NCBI RefSeq assembly: GCF_024763615.1 | Contig: NC_077223.1 | Coordinates: 10,044,001-10,108,000, forward strand | From: Phlebotomus papatasi | Lineage: Eukaryota; Arthropoda; Insecta; Diptera; Psychodidae | Direction of reading: 5' to 3' | Length of the DNA stretch: 64,000 nt | Part shown: in pieces, positions 44,217-54,600 of the stretch | Layout: the number at the start of each line of letters is the position of its first letter | Numbering within the stretch: the first letter of the stretch is position 1 | Notes under the pieces: model-generated | What the model was told of the DNA's origin: nothing | Databases searched by the model: none | Seen by the model: the letters and a program-made list of their open reading frames with translations, nothing else | Made by a program: the position numbers and the translations under genes

Positions 44217-44645
44217 GCAGAGGTGTGCAAAAACCGAATTATAGTAGAGTCTCGCTATAGTCCATATTTGGTTTCAAATTTGACACTTGGGTCGCACTAT
44301 AGTCCATGTCATTTTTTAAATTATCAACGATTTTTAGTATTGAAATTGCTCGACGGCTTCCACTTTCTCTGCTCTCTTCATTGTGGATCACAATTATCAC
44401 AACTACTCAATTAAGTTTGCCAAAAATATTAAAATAATTATGCATGTCGCATACTAAAAGACATAACCTAACTTAAAATCAGTGTTTTGAAATTAACGGT
44501 CGATAAATGGTGGACTATAGAGCGATGGCCTATAGCGAGACTCTACTGTAACGTCAAAATAAGTTTGTTATTAGTAGCGTTTTGACCATTGACGTACATG
44601 TTTCATTTGACGTTAATTCGGTTTCAACGGTTCTTGCACGCCTCT
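44217..44645. mobile_element. MITE family E, copy split by a nested MITE
   Basis: GCAGAGGTGTGCAAAAACCG at the left and CGGTTCTTGCACGCCTCTG at the right are family E ends. The middle is a TA-flanked element (44242-44548). Confidence 0.65.
44242..44548. mobile_element. TA-flanked MITE family F, nested copy
   Basis: The ends TAGTAGAGTCTCGCTATAG and CTATAGCGAGACTCTACTG are complementary, with TA at 44240-44241 and 44549-44550. Inner repeats GTCGCACTATAGTCCAT and GGACTATAGAGCGATGG extend the hairpin. A second copy lies at 45783-46110. Confidence 0.8.
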
Positions 44646-44974
44646 GAAGTAGAGTAATAGTAGAATTTTACGACAATGCATTAAATATGAATTGCTTATT
44701 GCAAACAAACCAAAATTGCAATGAAAAAATCACAAGTCCCCGTAGCACAAAAAAGCTTATCTATATGGCTTTTAGTATGAATCCCCATAGATTTTCTCTC
44801 TCTGATGTGTATGTGAATATTTTTAAATAATTCCCACATCATTTCTTCCACACACGAGGAATTTTTCCCTGGGTTTCCATGCAAATTAAATGTATGCCAT
44901 TGTCAGTCACTTACTTTTTATCATTTTTCTTTCGTAGAATTTTCCGCTTAATTCGAAAAAGGGATATTTGAGAA
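44646..44974. other. non-coding stretch
   Basis: No feature is seen. It may hold the promoter of the small candidate gene that follows. Confidence 0.3.
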
Positions 44975-45506
44975 ATGAACCAACAGTATGACTTGATAAG
45001 GATGCTGCTCAGTATTGTAGAGACTGCACAGGAAGTTTCTGAAGAAGTTGAGAAAATTTGTCCAGAAGAATCCTTTTCTTCTAGCTACAGTAGGATTCCT
45101 TTGTGAGCCCTTTTAGCTAAGAAGTCCATTGTTGGTGTTTTCGTTCAGTTTTTTGATAAGTCTGAGCAATTGAAAGTTTTGCCTGTGGCTGAAAGTCTCA
45201 AGGAGACTTCTCTGGAAATATCTATCTTTCGCACCCCGGCTCTCTCTCCTCCAGGAAATGAAAAACTTCCCAATGCTCAAAGTGTGATTAAACACTTGAA
45301 GAATTGGGAAGATTCGTGCCTTTCTGAGTAAGATTTATTTGGCAATCATTAATCAATCTCAATTGTTAATAAAATCACCCCAAGATCTCGACAATGTCAA
45401 GAACATACTCTCAAGGCGAGAAATTGAGTATCTTGGGGTAGAACATCCCAGTCCTTTCCCACCAGGAATTTATTCAACTTCCAGCATTCCAATCAATAAA
45501 TATTAA
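44975..45506 (+). pseudogene. small candidate gene or pseudogene with an in-frame TGA
   Basis: From the ATG at 44975 a codon-like frame runs 43 residues (starts MNQQYDLIRMLLSIVET), meets TGA at 45104-45106, and continues in the same frame for 73 further residues to GA|GTAAGA at 45327/45328. A second segment, 45416-45506, can join in frame (ERE IEYLGVEHPSPFPPG...) and ends at TAA; an AATAAA overlaps its end (45495-45500). The acceptor is weak. An intron removing the TGA would be only 26 bases, which is too short. I do not recognise the protein. It could be a recently inactivated gene, a strain-specific nonsense allele, a readthrough gene, or a sequencing error. Confidence 0.35.
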
Positions 45507-45782
45507 ATGTATCACAGAGATGATGGGAATTGATATTGACAGACCAGACAGAATATATATTTTTATATACGATTCTGTCAACCCTCTACAATCTCTTTAT
45601 GCAATTTTCCCAGCACTTTCCGGGTCTTTGTAGAATGGTGAAAAAAAGGGAATATATATATCTCTACACAATTTCCTGTCCCAATGCTAAAAAAAAACAC
45701 AGAATAAAAATTTACACACTCGTAATCATTTTATCCTCATGGTTATCGTGAAAACATTGGCGAAATAGGAATTTTCACGTTA

Positions 45783-46110
45783 CAGTAGAGCCTCGCTATA
45801 GGCCATATTTGGTTCCAGATTTAACACGTGGATAGTCCGTCATTTTTTAAAATTATCAACGACTTTTAGTATTGAAATTGCTCGACGGCTTCCACTTTCT
45901 TTGCGATTGTGGTACTTGTCCTCGCTTTCTTTATTATGTATCACAATTATCACAACTACTCAATTAAGTTTGCCAAAAATATTAAAATAATTATTACAAT
46001 ATTGCATGTCGCATACTAAAAAACATAACGTAACTTAAAATCAGTGTTTTGAAATCAACGGTCGATAAATTGTGGACTATAGAGCCATGGCCTATAGCGG
46101 GGTTCTACTG
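45783..46110. mobile_element. TA-flanked MITE family F, copy 2
   Basis: CAGTAGAGCCTCGCTATAGG to CCTATAGCGGGGTTCTACTG, flanked by TA on both sides (45781-45782, 46111-46112). About 80 percent similar to the nested copy at 44242-44548 by eye. Confidence 0.8.
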
Positions 46111-46318
46111 TATTTTGAACATGGGATGCAAACACAAGAGAGATACTCACACGAATTGGTACGTTGACCACTTCAACCTTGCTAAAAAAAAATATCAGTG
46201 AATTTTCAATCTCCCAATAAATCATTAAACTATAAACCGTTTATGAAACCTGAACCAAAATTTTATAAATTTAGTCGGTGTTTTATTTATGTCGACCCTA
46301 CTACTTATGCATACTACT

Positions 46319-47363
46319 AAGGGAAGGCTTCCAGACTTCCCACACATTCTGGCTTCGAAGACTTGATATTTTTCCCATATTCCTTTAATGAATCTGACCT
46401 ATCTATGGGAATTTAATTTGATGGCTAGTCTTAGGGTAAATGTCCTAATTCAAAACCATTTCCAGACGCTTTAACTTTGACAGAGGATTCAACACATAAG
46501 TTCATATTTTTTCTGAACAGAATTACATAAATTTGCTCCTTGATTCTTCTAGAATGTTACTGTTTAGTGAAAATTCTTTAGATATAATTTGAAAACTTCT
46601 TAAATACAAGAAAAATACGCGAGTGCAAAATGCTTTTATTGGAAACAAATTAATCCAAATGGAGACAAGGGAAAGTTTCTAATTGGAGACAAACAGTGTA
46701 AGTGAAAACGCAACGAAAGGCTTCCAAAACCTTGTTGAGTTGCTCTTGAGTGCAAGATTTGTTCTTATTCCTGGTCTTTTCTCCTTTCCCATCTAAAACA
46801 ATAAGAAAATCTCTCCAAAAAATCATTTCCAGGGTTTCCTATTGAAGCATTTGCAGACACTTCAGAAAAACCCTTTTTGTTCACAAAATAGGTAATTATT
46901 TCATTTGAAAACTTCACGTACCGTTAACAATAAAGATTAGCACTTAATTTAACTAAAATAAGCCACAAATATATGACATAAATGTTGAACGAAACGAACA
47001 AACAACAGTCACCTCATTGTGTTTCTCATTGGAAAACACGGTCGATCGATGAAAAATTCGATGGTGAAAAGGTACACTTTTAATTTTTCTGAGAAATTAA
47101 CAAATTAAAATTTGTGGATATGAATGGATTTTCGTTTTATTTGGAGCAAAATTAACTAAATAATGAAACTGAGGTATGGAAACTATATAAATATAGTAAT
47201 TAAGTACTGTATTTTTCATGAAAACAATGACGTTTCCATTTGGAATAGCGAAAAATTTCCATTTGGAGCAGGTTTTGAATTAGCTTAATTTACCCTAAGT
47301 CACACATTTCCTGAAGCGATCAAAGTCAGAGTATGTGCGAAACCTGAAAGCCTTGCCCTATAA
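46319..47363. mobile_element. MITE family H, copy split by an 862-bp element
   Basis: The left end AAGGGAAGGCTTCCAGAC and the right end GAAACCTGAAAGCCTTGCCC match the complete 178-bp element at 8948-9125. The break falls at GCTAGTCTTA / AGTCACACATTTC. Confidence 0.75.
46434..47295. mobile_element. TA-flanked element nested in family H MITE
   Basis: GGGTAAATGTCCTAATTCAA at the left faces TTTTGAATTAGCTTAATTTACCC at the right, with TA at 46432-46433 and 47296-47297. The intact family H copy contains a single TA at this point, so the TA is a true target duplication. No transposase frame is present. Confidence 0.8.
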
Positions 47364-47880
47364 CGTTCGCCTCCCAGAAATCTTACTTGCTTATTATAAA
47401 ATGTTTTTAAAAATACGTCAAATCATTATAACATATTTTCAGACAATATAAAAAAATAAATGTCCTAATTTTGTAGGACTACACGTTAAATTTCCCATGC
47501 CGTAAGCATTTTAAATGAGTTATGAGCTTGTAAAAGAGCTGCTGCATACATTTAACAAAAAACTGTGTTGAAGCAAACTTTTTGTCGCTTTCTAACTATA
47601 AAGAGGGCATCTAAACGGGTGGATTTTGATTCGAAATCTGTATTTCAAAATAAAAGGCATCTTCTAAATAGATTATCATCACAATAGCTGATCTTGTAAT
47701 GATCTTGTAAAAAGAATCCAATGAAGTTCAATGGAGTTCGATACGTTTCGGAATAAAATATGGAGTCTGCTAGACTTTTTATTTTAGTCAAGACACAATT
47801 GGGAGTATTAAATATAACTCCCAAGAAGGGAACCCACCAGCCGGGCTCTATAAATATTCGATATCATGTGGAAAATCTCT
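47364..47880. other. non-coding stretch
   Basis: No gene or clear repeat. Confidence 0.3.
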
Positions 47881-47881
47881 A

Positions 47882-48088
47882 GGGGAATGTAGGCATGGTT
47901 CGCACAGAGTGAGCCTTCAAACGATGTGAATTTTCTCTTTGTATGCACAGAGCTGACTTACCATTTCTCATCTCGATTCATGAGCTTAATAATTATGGCT
48001 AAGAAATGACGAACTAGCTCTTTGGAAACAAAGAGAAAATTTGCGTTGTTTGAAGGTTTACTCTGTGCGAACCATGCCAACATTCCCC
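47882..48088. mobile_element. palindromic MITE family J
   Basis: GGGGAATGTAGGCATGGTTC at the left and GAACCATGCCAACATTCCCC at the right, with TA flanks; inner arms GAATTTTCTCTTTG / CAAAGAGAAAATTT. 207 bp. Confidence 0.75.
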
Positions 48089-48367
48089 TACAACAACAAA
48101 TCTTTGGCAATAGAATAAGTTCTCGTGTACTGGTCCAACTCAACGATTGTGCTTCACTTTTGTCGAGTGCTTCACTTTTGTCGTCCATTTGCCCAGAACG
48201 GAATCGTTTGCATCACCGATTTGATAGTGCATCAGTTACTGTATTCGGTCCATAAACAGGACAATTTCTTATGACCGCCTCCCAAGAAGCAATTTTTTCT
48301 TAATATAGTCTTGTAGGATTCCTTAAGTAAGAAAATATAGAACCAAAAATCTTTTTATTTGCTTATA

Positions 48368-48601
48368 CAGTAGACTCTCGCTCAATCGGCTCTTTCTCAA
48401 TCGGGCGACAAATTTTGTTGACAATTTTCATGTTTAATTATGAAGGTAATTCGCTCAAATTAGCTGTAGTTCTTCCTATTTTATCGTGATTCTTTATAAT
48501 TGAGCGCTTTTTGTGGAATTTACAAAGGCTTTGACGCTCAATTCTATCGCTAAACCGGATGATATTTTGCCCCATATTCCCGATTGAGAGAGAGTCTACT
48601 G
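48368..48601. mobile_element. TA-flanked MITE, relative of family F
   Basis: CAGTAGACTCTCGCTCAATCG to CGATTGAGAGAGAGTCTACTG-type ends, TA flanks at 48366-48367 and 48602-48603. The outer CAGTAGA.TCTCGCT resembles family F but the interior differs. Confidence 0.7.
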
Positions 48602-49002
48602 TAATGCTCTTGGTTTCATCACTGAGATTACTAAAAGTACAGTGGCGCACTCTTAAGGATCTTAAGAGCTGCTGTAGGAATTTCAAAAGAAAATTCTCAC
48701 TTTAAGTCTTTTAAAAGTGCACTAAAAGACTTGTTTAATACTTGGTTCTATAAGGCAGCTATTTTGCTTCTTGGGCTGCTTGTTCTTGTAGCACACAGAG
48801 AAAAATTTTGAAGTAGAGAGATTCAATAACAATGACATCAAAATCAATACCATAAATTCAATGCCATAAGTATGCCAAAATCTCTTAAATATATATCAAT
48901 TTTGGCATTAACTTCGAATTCTGTTCCAAAACTAATGAAATTGTGTCATTCATTTTAGTACATTTTGGCATTGATTTTGAAAACGCAGAATTTTAGTAAC
49001 AA
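48602..49002. other. non-coding stretch
   Basis: Bases 48820-49000 hold imperfect CAAAATCAATACCA / TTTGGCATTGATTT words that lead into the minisatellite. No gene. Confidence 0.35.
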
Positions 49003-49346
49003 ATGGCATTGATTCTAAAGGAATGGTGTCAATTTAAGAGCATCGTGGCATCAATTTAAGAGCATTGTTGCATCAACTTTAGAGCATTGTGGCATCAACT
49101 TTAGAGCAATGTGGCATCAATTTAAAAGAATCGCGATATCAATTTAAGAGCAATTTGGCATCAACTTTAGAGCATTCTGGCAACAATTTAAGTGCATTGT
49201 GGTATCAATTTAAGAGCATTGTGGCATCAACTTTAGAGCATCGTGGTATCAATTTAAGAGCATCTTGGTATAAATTCAAAAGCATCGTGGTATTAATTCA
49301 AGAGCATTGTGGAATCCACTTTAGAGCATCGTGGTATCAATTTAGG
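49003..49346 (+). repeat. 22-bp minisatellite
   Basis: Roughly fifteen units of the type AGAGCATTGTGGCATCAACT(TT), with a spacing of 22 bases between successive GAGCAT words. The long open frame over it simply reflects the repeat and is not a gene. Confidence 0.85.
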
Positions 49347-49430
49347 TTGATTTCGAAAAAAAAACGACGTGGATGAATACATCGACCGAAAAATATACCA
49401 TTAACAATTTTACTAGGTTAATGATTGGAT

Positions 49431-49672
49431 TTAGGATAAGTGTACCAAATTTCTAATATTGAATATTTTCATTACTTCTTCTTAAAAAGCTTTGCTTAGA
49501 ACCTTGTAGCTACTTTACCGTCTTTCTTTACTCTAAAATCATTCTTAATATATTTTAAAATGAATAAAAATATAGGCAAAGTTTTTGGTGGTACTTCGAC
49601 CACCCTGATTCCCATAGTTAAAAGAAGTGGCCGAAATTACAAGCTGGCCGAAATTTGATACACTTACCTAAA
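49431..49672 (-). mobile_element. MITE family B, internally shortened copy
   Basis: TTAGGATAAGTGTACCAAATT to GCCGAAATTTGATACACTTACCT. It contains the ATGAATAAAAATATAGGC segment of the family but lacks about 190 bases present in the full copy at 60153-60583. Confidence 0.65.
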
Positions 49673-50792
49673 TGAAAGATTTTAAGATGTTTTTGAAGAA
49701 ATTTGTATAAAAATGATTCTATTAGGATGCAGACACTTATGGAGGATTATTCACTAGTTCGAACATTCCATGAATGTTCCATTCCCCTTCTGTTTCAGCC
49801 AAACTTCTATTTTCAATTCCAGTAAAATCCCCAAAAATTGAAACCTTGAGTATAAAGATGAATTTTTTAAAAGGGGAATATCGCCAGAAAATCACTCAAT
49901 TCCTGTGGCAAAAAAAAAATTGAGGAAAATTTTGCCACGACAATCCATGAAACTTTAACGAGTGTGAAAAACCTTCCAATCCCCCTTGAAGGAATGCCTG
50001 TGGAGCTCAATAGATGGATGTTGGATTATATTCCATAAAGGATTTACACCCCGTTGAAAATGTATCATCGCATCTTTATACACATTTTATTCTGTGAATG
50101 CTGTGAATGGTGAAAGCCTCAAAATATGAATTTTTATTTAAATTTACCCAGTTTTTTTTTTACATAAATTCATAAATTTCTTATTTTATTATTTCCTCCG
50201 CCTTCCATTTATTCAAATTTAATACCCATCATACGCTTCTCGATGCTAAAATATATGATATTTTCCATCAAGGAAACCATTTCGAAAAATTGACGTGTTT
50301 TCAGGGAGAATCTTCATCGCACTTAGTTACAATATTAATTGAATTAACCATTATAAATTGCTGACATGAACAAATAATCAGAGGAGTAATGGACGCCAGG
50401 AAAGCATCAGTGGCACGTTTATTTTAGAGACTCTGAGGAAAAACTAAGGGGAAAACACTGCTTCTCACAATTTAATCACAATTGATGGAGATGAGTGATG
50501 AAAAGAATGCAAATCTTTACTTGTGAACACCACGAGCAGGAATATTGATGGAAGTGCAGAGAATCTGCTGAAGTTAGCAATATTCTTGGGATCGTTAATC
50601 ACTGAAAAACTTTTAACTCTTCCATTTTTCGAAAGAGAAAGCTATTGGTATTAATTTGCAAATCGATGGAGGAAAATCGTCCAAATTTTTGTAGAGATTT
50701 TCAAGTTCCGGAGGTTCCGGAGGCAAACAATGTCAATATTAAACTTCAGGGGGCGTGGCTTAAATAAACTTTGGGCGGTACTTAATCCTATC
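49673..50792. other. non-coding, comparatively non-repetitive stretch
   Basis: No gene or MITE is evident. Sequence complexity is higher than in the neighbouring repeats (for example 50380-50700), so it could hold regulatory DNA. Nothing specific is visible. Confidence 0.3.
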
Positions 50793-51566
50793 GTTCAGTA
50801 ATAACTTTCCCGATTTGAGAGCTCTCTCCGGTTGAACTGTCAGAGAGAACTTACTTAAAACCCGTTGGAAGTTCGAACTTTTAAACTGACAAGTTTCACA
50901 AAATTAAGTAAGTTCATGAAAAGGACATTTATTTGAATAATATTGCAATTAAAACGTTCTGCCATGTTGAAATTCCACAAAACTGTACAAAAATTCACTT
51001 TTGCAGCAAATTTATACACTGTTGTTGGCATTTTTACAATTGAAGTGTCAGGAATATCGAAATTCGAAATGGCAGAACAATCAACGCCAAAGCGGCGAGT
51101 ACGTGAACTTGCACTTTAAGGCTTCCGGTAGATTTTCGAACAGAGGCCCGATTTTTGAAACTCTCACTCGCACCCGCGAGCTCTTTAGTGGCCGAGAGAA
51201 ATCCACTCGCACACCCTGTAGATTCAAATCCTTCTGTAACGACTTCTTTATAACATAAAGTACTCGTTGCACGTACTCAAGAATTTCCGGGGTGTGCGAG
51301 TCAATTTCTCTCGGCCACTAAAGAGCTCGCGGGTGCGAGTGAGAATTTCAAAAATTGACCCTCAGATTTGGCTTGGCTTTGGAGTGAAGTGTTCAATAAC
51401 GCTAATGAGTTGACAGTATAACAGTTGCATTATCATATGGAATGTCAATGTATGAGTTATTATAAATTTTGTGGTTCAATAAACCATCAGTTAGTCCTCT
51501 GCAACCTTCTCGTCTTTAAACATATCATGGAGTAACTTTGGTTCTTCGAAAGGTTATTACTGAACA
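50793..51566 (+). mobile_element. repeat family T, copy with nested hairpin
   Basis: GTTCAGTAATAACTTTCCCG at the left and CGAAAGGTTATTACTGAAC at the right are inverted ends. The left part matches 2535-2930 inversely. A GC-rich hairpin is inserted at 51142-51363. Confidence 0.65.
51142..51363. mobile_element. GC-rich hairpin element nested in family T
   Basis: Arms of about 70 bases containing CTCACTCGCACCCGCGAGCTC and TAGTGGCCGAGAGAAAT pair almost perfectly with 51309-51350. The uninterrupted family T copy reads straight from TTTTCGAA into TAGGTTTGGCTTGG, which identifies this as an insertion. It ends about 270 bases downstream of the trpl stop codon. Confidence 0.75.
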
Positions 51567-51635
51567 GAGAAGGGAGTCAACTATTTCCTCGTGCAAAAAC
51601 AATGAAAAGGGTTCGAAAGAAACGTCTAACCTGGA

Positions 51636-54600
51636 CTAGAGCCATCCTTCTTTGGGCTGTCTCTTGATGGTTTTCACTTCTTCAATGCGTTTGATGGGTC
51701 TTAAGCAAGGCGGAGGCGAAGAGGCAGCTTTATTGGCGTCTGCTGAGGGTTCTCCAGCAGATTTTTCAGGCACTAGCTTCTCCCTGCTACCAGAAACTCC
51801 AGGATCCAGCGTCAGTGTTCCTGAATCTGGAACTTTCCCGGAAACTGAAGTGACACTGGTCCTTCGAGGAGTCGGTGGGGGTTCTGGGATTACAGGTGGG
51901 GACTCCTTCTTCGGAGATGAAGGAACTTTCCCAGACGACGATGCAATACTGCTTCTTCGGGGTTCCTGGACAGCCGGTGGAGAATCTTTCTTTGGAGGCG
52001 ACTGTGTCACAGTCACAGGTGAGGGAGCAGGCTCAGTTTTTGACGGAGGCGGTGGAATCATTCCTTGTCTGGGAGATGGTTTAGCTGCTACAGGACGAGA
52101 TACAGCAATATCGCCAGCAGTTGGAGCTTTCCTCTTTATCACTTTATACGGATTCTGAGGCTCGTCGATGTCAATCAGAGTGTCTGAGCTTGTCACATTA
52201 TCTGGACAGGTAACCAAGATCTCAGGCGGTGGGGACGTAATTCTCGGTGGGGAAGTAACACTCGGTGGAGAACTGACAGAAGGTGGAGAAGTCTCAGATC
52301 TGGGAGGTGGAGAAACAATTTCCGGGATATTTGGAGCAGGCATCTTTGATATTTCTGCAATTTTCGCAGGCTTAGGGCTCTTCGATAATTCACTAATAAG
52401 CTGAGCAGGAGAAGTCGATCGACTCTTTCCATCCTTCGAAGGCTTCAGGGTATTCATTGGCGATATCTCATTAATTTCCTCCTTGATATTCTTCAGCAGC
52501 TCCATCAGAGTATTAGCTGTGGGATCCACAATCTCAACCGGAGAAACACTTCCACTCCGATGCAGAGGACTCCGCTCCACGAGTTTTCTGGCCTCCTCCA
52601 TGGCACGCAGGAGATTCTGCTGATTCTTGAAGCTCTCCCGGTTGCGACAGCGTCCAATTTGCGAATTGGTCTGAATCCCAACATCCTGGATAACTTGGCC
52701 CCATTTGTGAGCCGTGGAGGAACTGGCTACTTGCCGGGCTACCCGTCGGAATTTAGCCAGACCAGTTTCTGGACCAGCTGGTGGCTCCTCCGGGGCTTCT
52801 TCTTCTGCTTCGGTACCTACAGGAGCCACATGGAAATCTTTCATAAGACGCCTCTCCCACACCTTCATTCTCTTGGCCAAAACAGTCTTCTCTTTGCGCT
52901 CCACAATTGACACGTCCATGCCATTGCGTCCCAGAACTTCAATCAATTCATAACGCATTGCTGAAATCTCCATTTTGACCTGCGGGGGAAAGATTAATTT
53001 GCATTTTTGAGGACTTCCTGGAATTACCCTCATCACTCACCTCATTGATATCATCCTCCGTCACAGTGTCCTCTTCGCACTTCCTGTGCATTGCCGAGAC
53101 ATATCGCCAGACCAGAGCCCGAATGACGCTAGTATATCTGTGTTCCCGCTCCTTCTCCTGATTCCTCCTAATTGTGGACTTCCTCTCAATTACCCTCTTC
53201 TTCTTGGAACGTCCACAGAGTCGCATGAGGAGCTTCATAGTGGGGAAAATGTTAAAAGGCGGTGGTAGAGTTGAGCTATCCTCAAAGTAGCTCATCCAGA
53301 GCTTGGTTCTTGCAAACTTCCACTCAGTATCTGAATGTTCGTCAATCATAGCATAGGAATTGGACATCATGGCAATAAGGAGATTCAGGAGGACAATCAC
53401 ATTGATGACACTGTATGAGCCAAACATGAGGAGACCCCAGAAGCGTGTATAGGACTTTATGCCGGCCAATTCAAACGTTTCGAGTTCCACCATTCCAAAA
53501 CTGGCCCAGAACAGCGACTGGGATGATTCAAAGAGACTGTGCGGGAGGAGAAAAAAAGTCTGTGGAAAATGTCCCAGGTGTAAAATGCAATTTCCCACCC
53601 TTAACATCCCATTTCGCGTGGCTATAGCGTGAGAATGGAGCGGATTTAATGTGCTGAATGAAATTCCAGCAATTTCCAACGTGCAATTTTTATTCGTCTC
53701 CCGCGCGAAAAATTGTCCTTCAGCGGAAATCTCCCGAAACAATTTCACCAATTTGTCCCCACAAATCATTCTGCTGAGATGGGAAAGTCTCCGCACTTGA
53801 AAAGAATTTCACTACAGGGTGTATCTCTTACTTACTTGCCAAATCTTCGCCACTTCATGCAAGAATCTGAATGGGCGTTCCAGTCCGGAAGACCTCCAGG
53901 AAGTGAGTAGCACTTCTTCTTCTCGAGATCAGCAAAGTACCACAGCAGCTGATTGAGGCCACAAGCAAAGGCAAAGAGTACAAGGGAGTAGATGAAGAAG
54001 AACTTGACAATGTCTATCACCATCCTGCCCAGAGAGATCTGAAGAGGTCCCAGATGGGGATTTATCGAAAACAGATGCACCAACTTCAGTGCTGAGAAGA
54101 TATTTGCCGCAGCAAAAAGTCCCTCAGCAATAAGCTGAGGATCGAAGTCATCCCAGTGCTCCCGCGCAATGTACGCAGTGCTGGGATCTTTGCTGATCTC
54201 ACTGTTCTGTTGGATGTAGGCAAATACTCTCAGACAGGCAACCAAGCAGTAAAGGAAGTTCCTCATGAAGTCAATAAAATTCCACATATTCCGAAGGTAG
54301 CTTCGCATGCCCTCTGCGAAGATCTCCTGAGTCTCTTCCCAGATGAATCCCAGCACATAAACCACAACAAGAAGCTCGAGATAAGTCGGACCATTGCCAC
54401 GTTGCCTCATCAGTTCCTCCTCGAGAGCTCGACGCATACTCTCTGTGCCAAAAAGAAGGATCACCTGCACTTCAGCTCGCTGAGACACCAGAATCAAGAG
54501 AACTTCCCGGAAAATGACAAAAATTTATTAACCATTTCGTATGAAGAACACCCAAACCAACTTACACAAAAAGAATAGATACGAAGAAGCATGGATCAAG

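Noticed and set aside
45104..45106. Selenocysteine codon in the small candidate gene
   Set aside because: No cysteine-type redox context or recognisable family, and no SECIS structure could be identified by eye; a nonsense change or error is simpler.
49089..49376. 95-codon frame with repeated peptide
   Set aside because: It is the translation of the 22-bp minisatellite.
51652..52953. Long + strand open frames opposite the trpl C-terminus
   Set aside because: They mirror the Pro/Ser-rich trpl exon, whose composition keeps the other strand open; no family resemblance.
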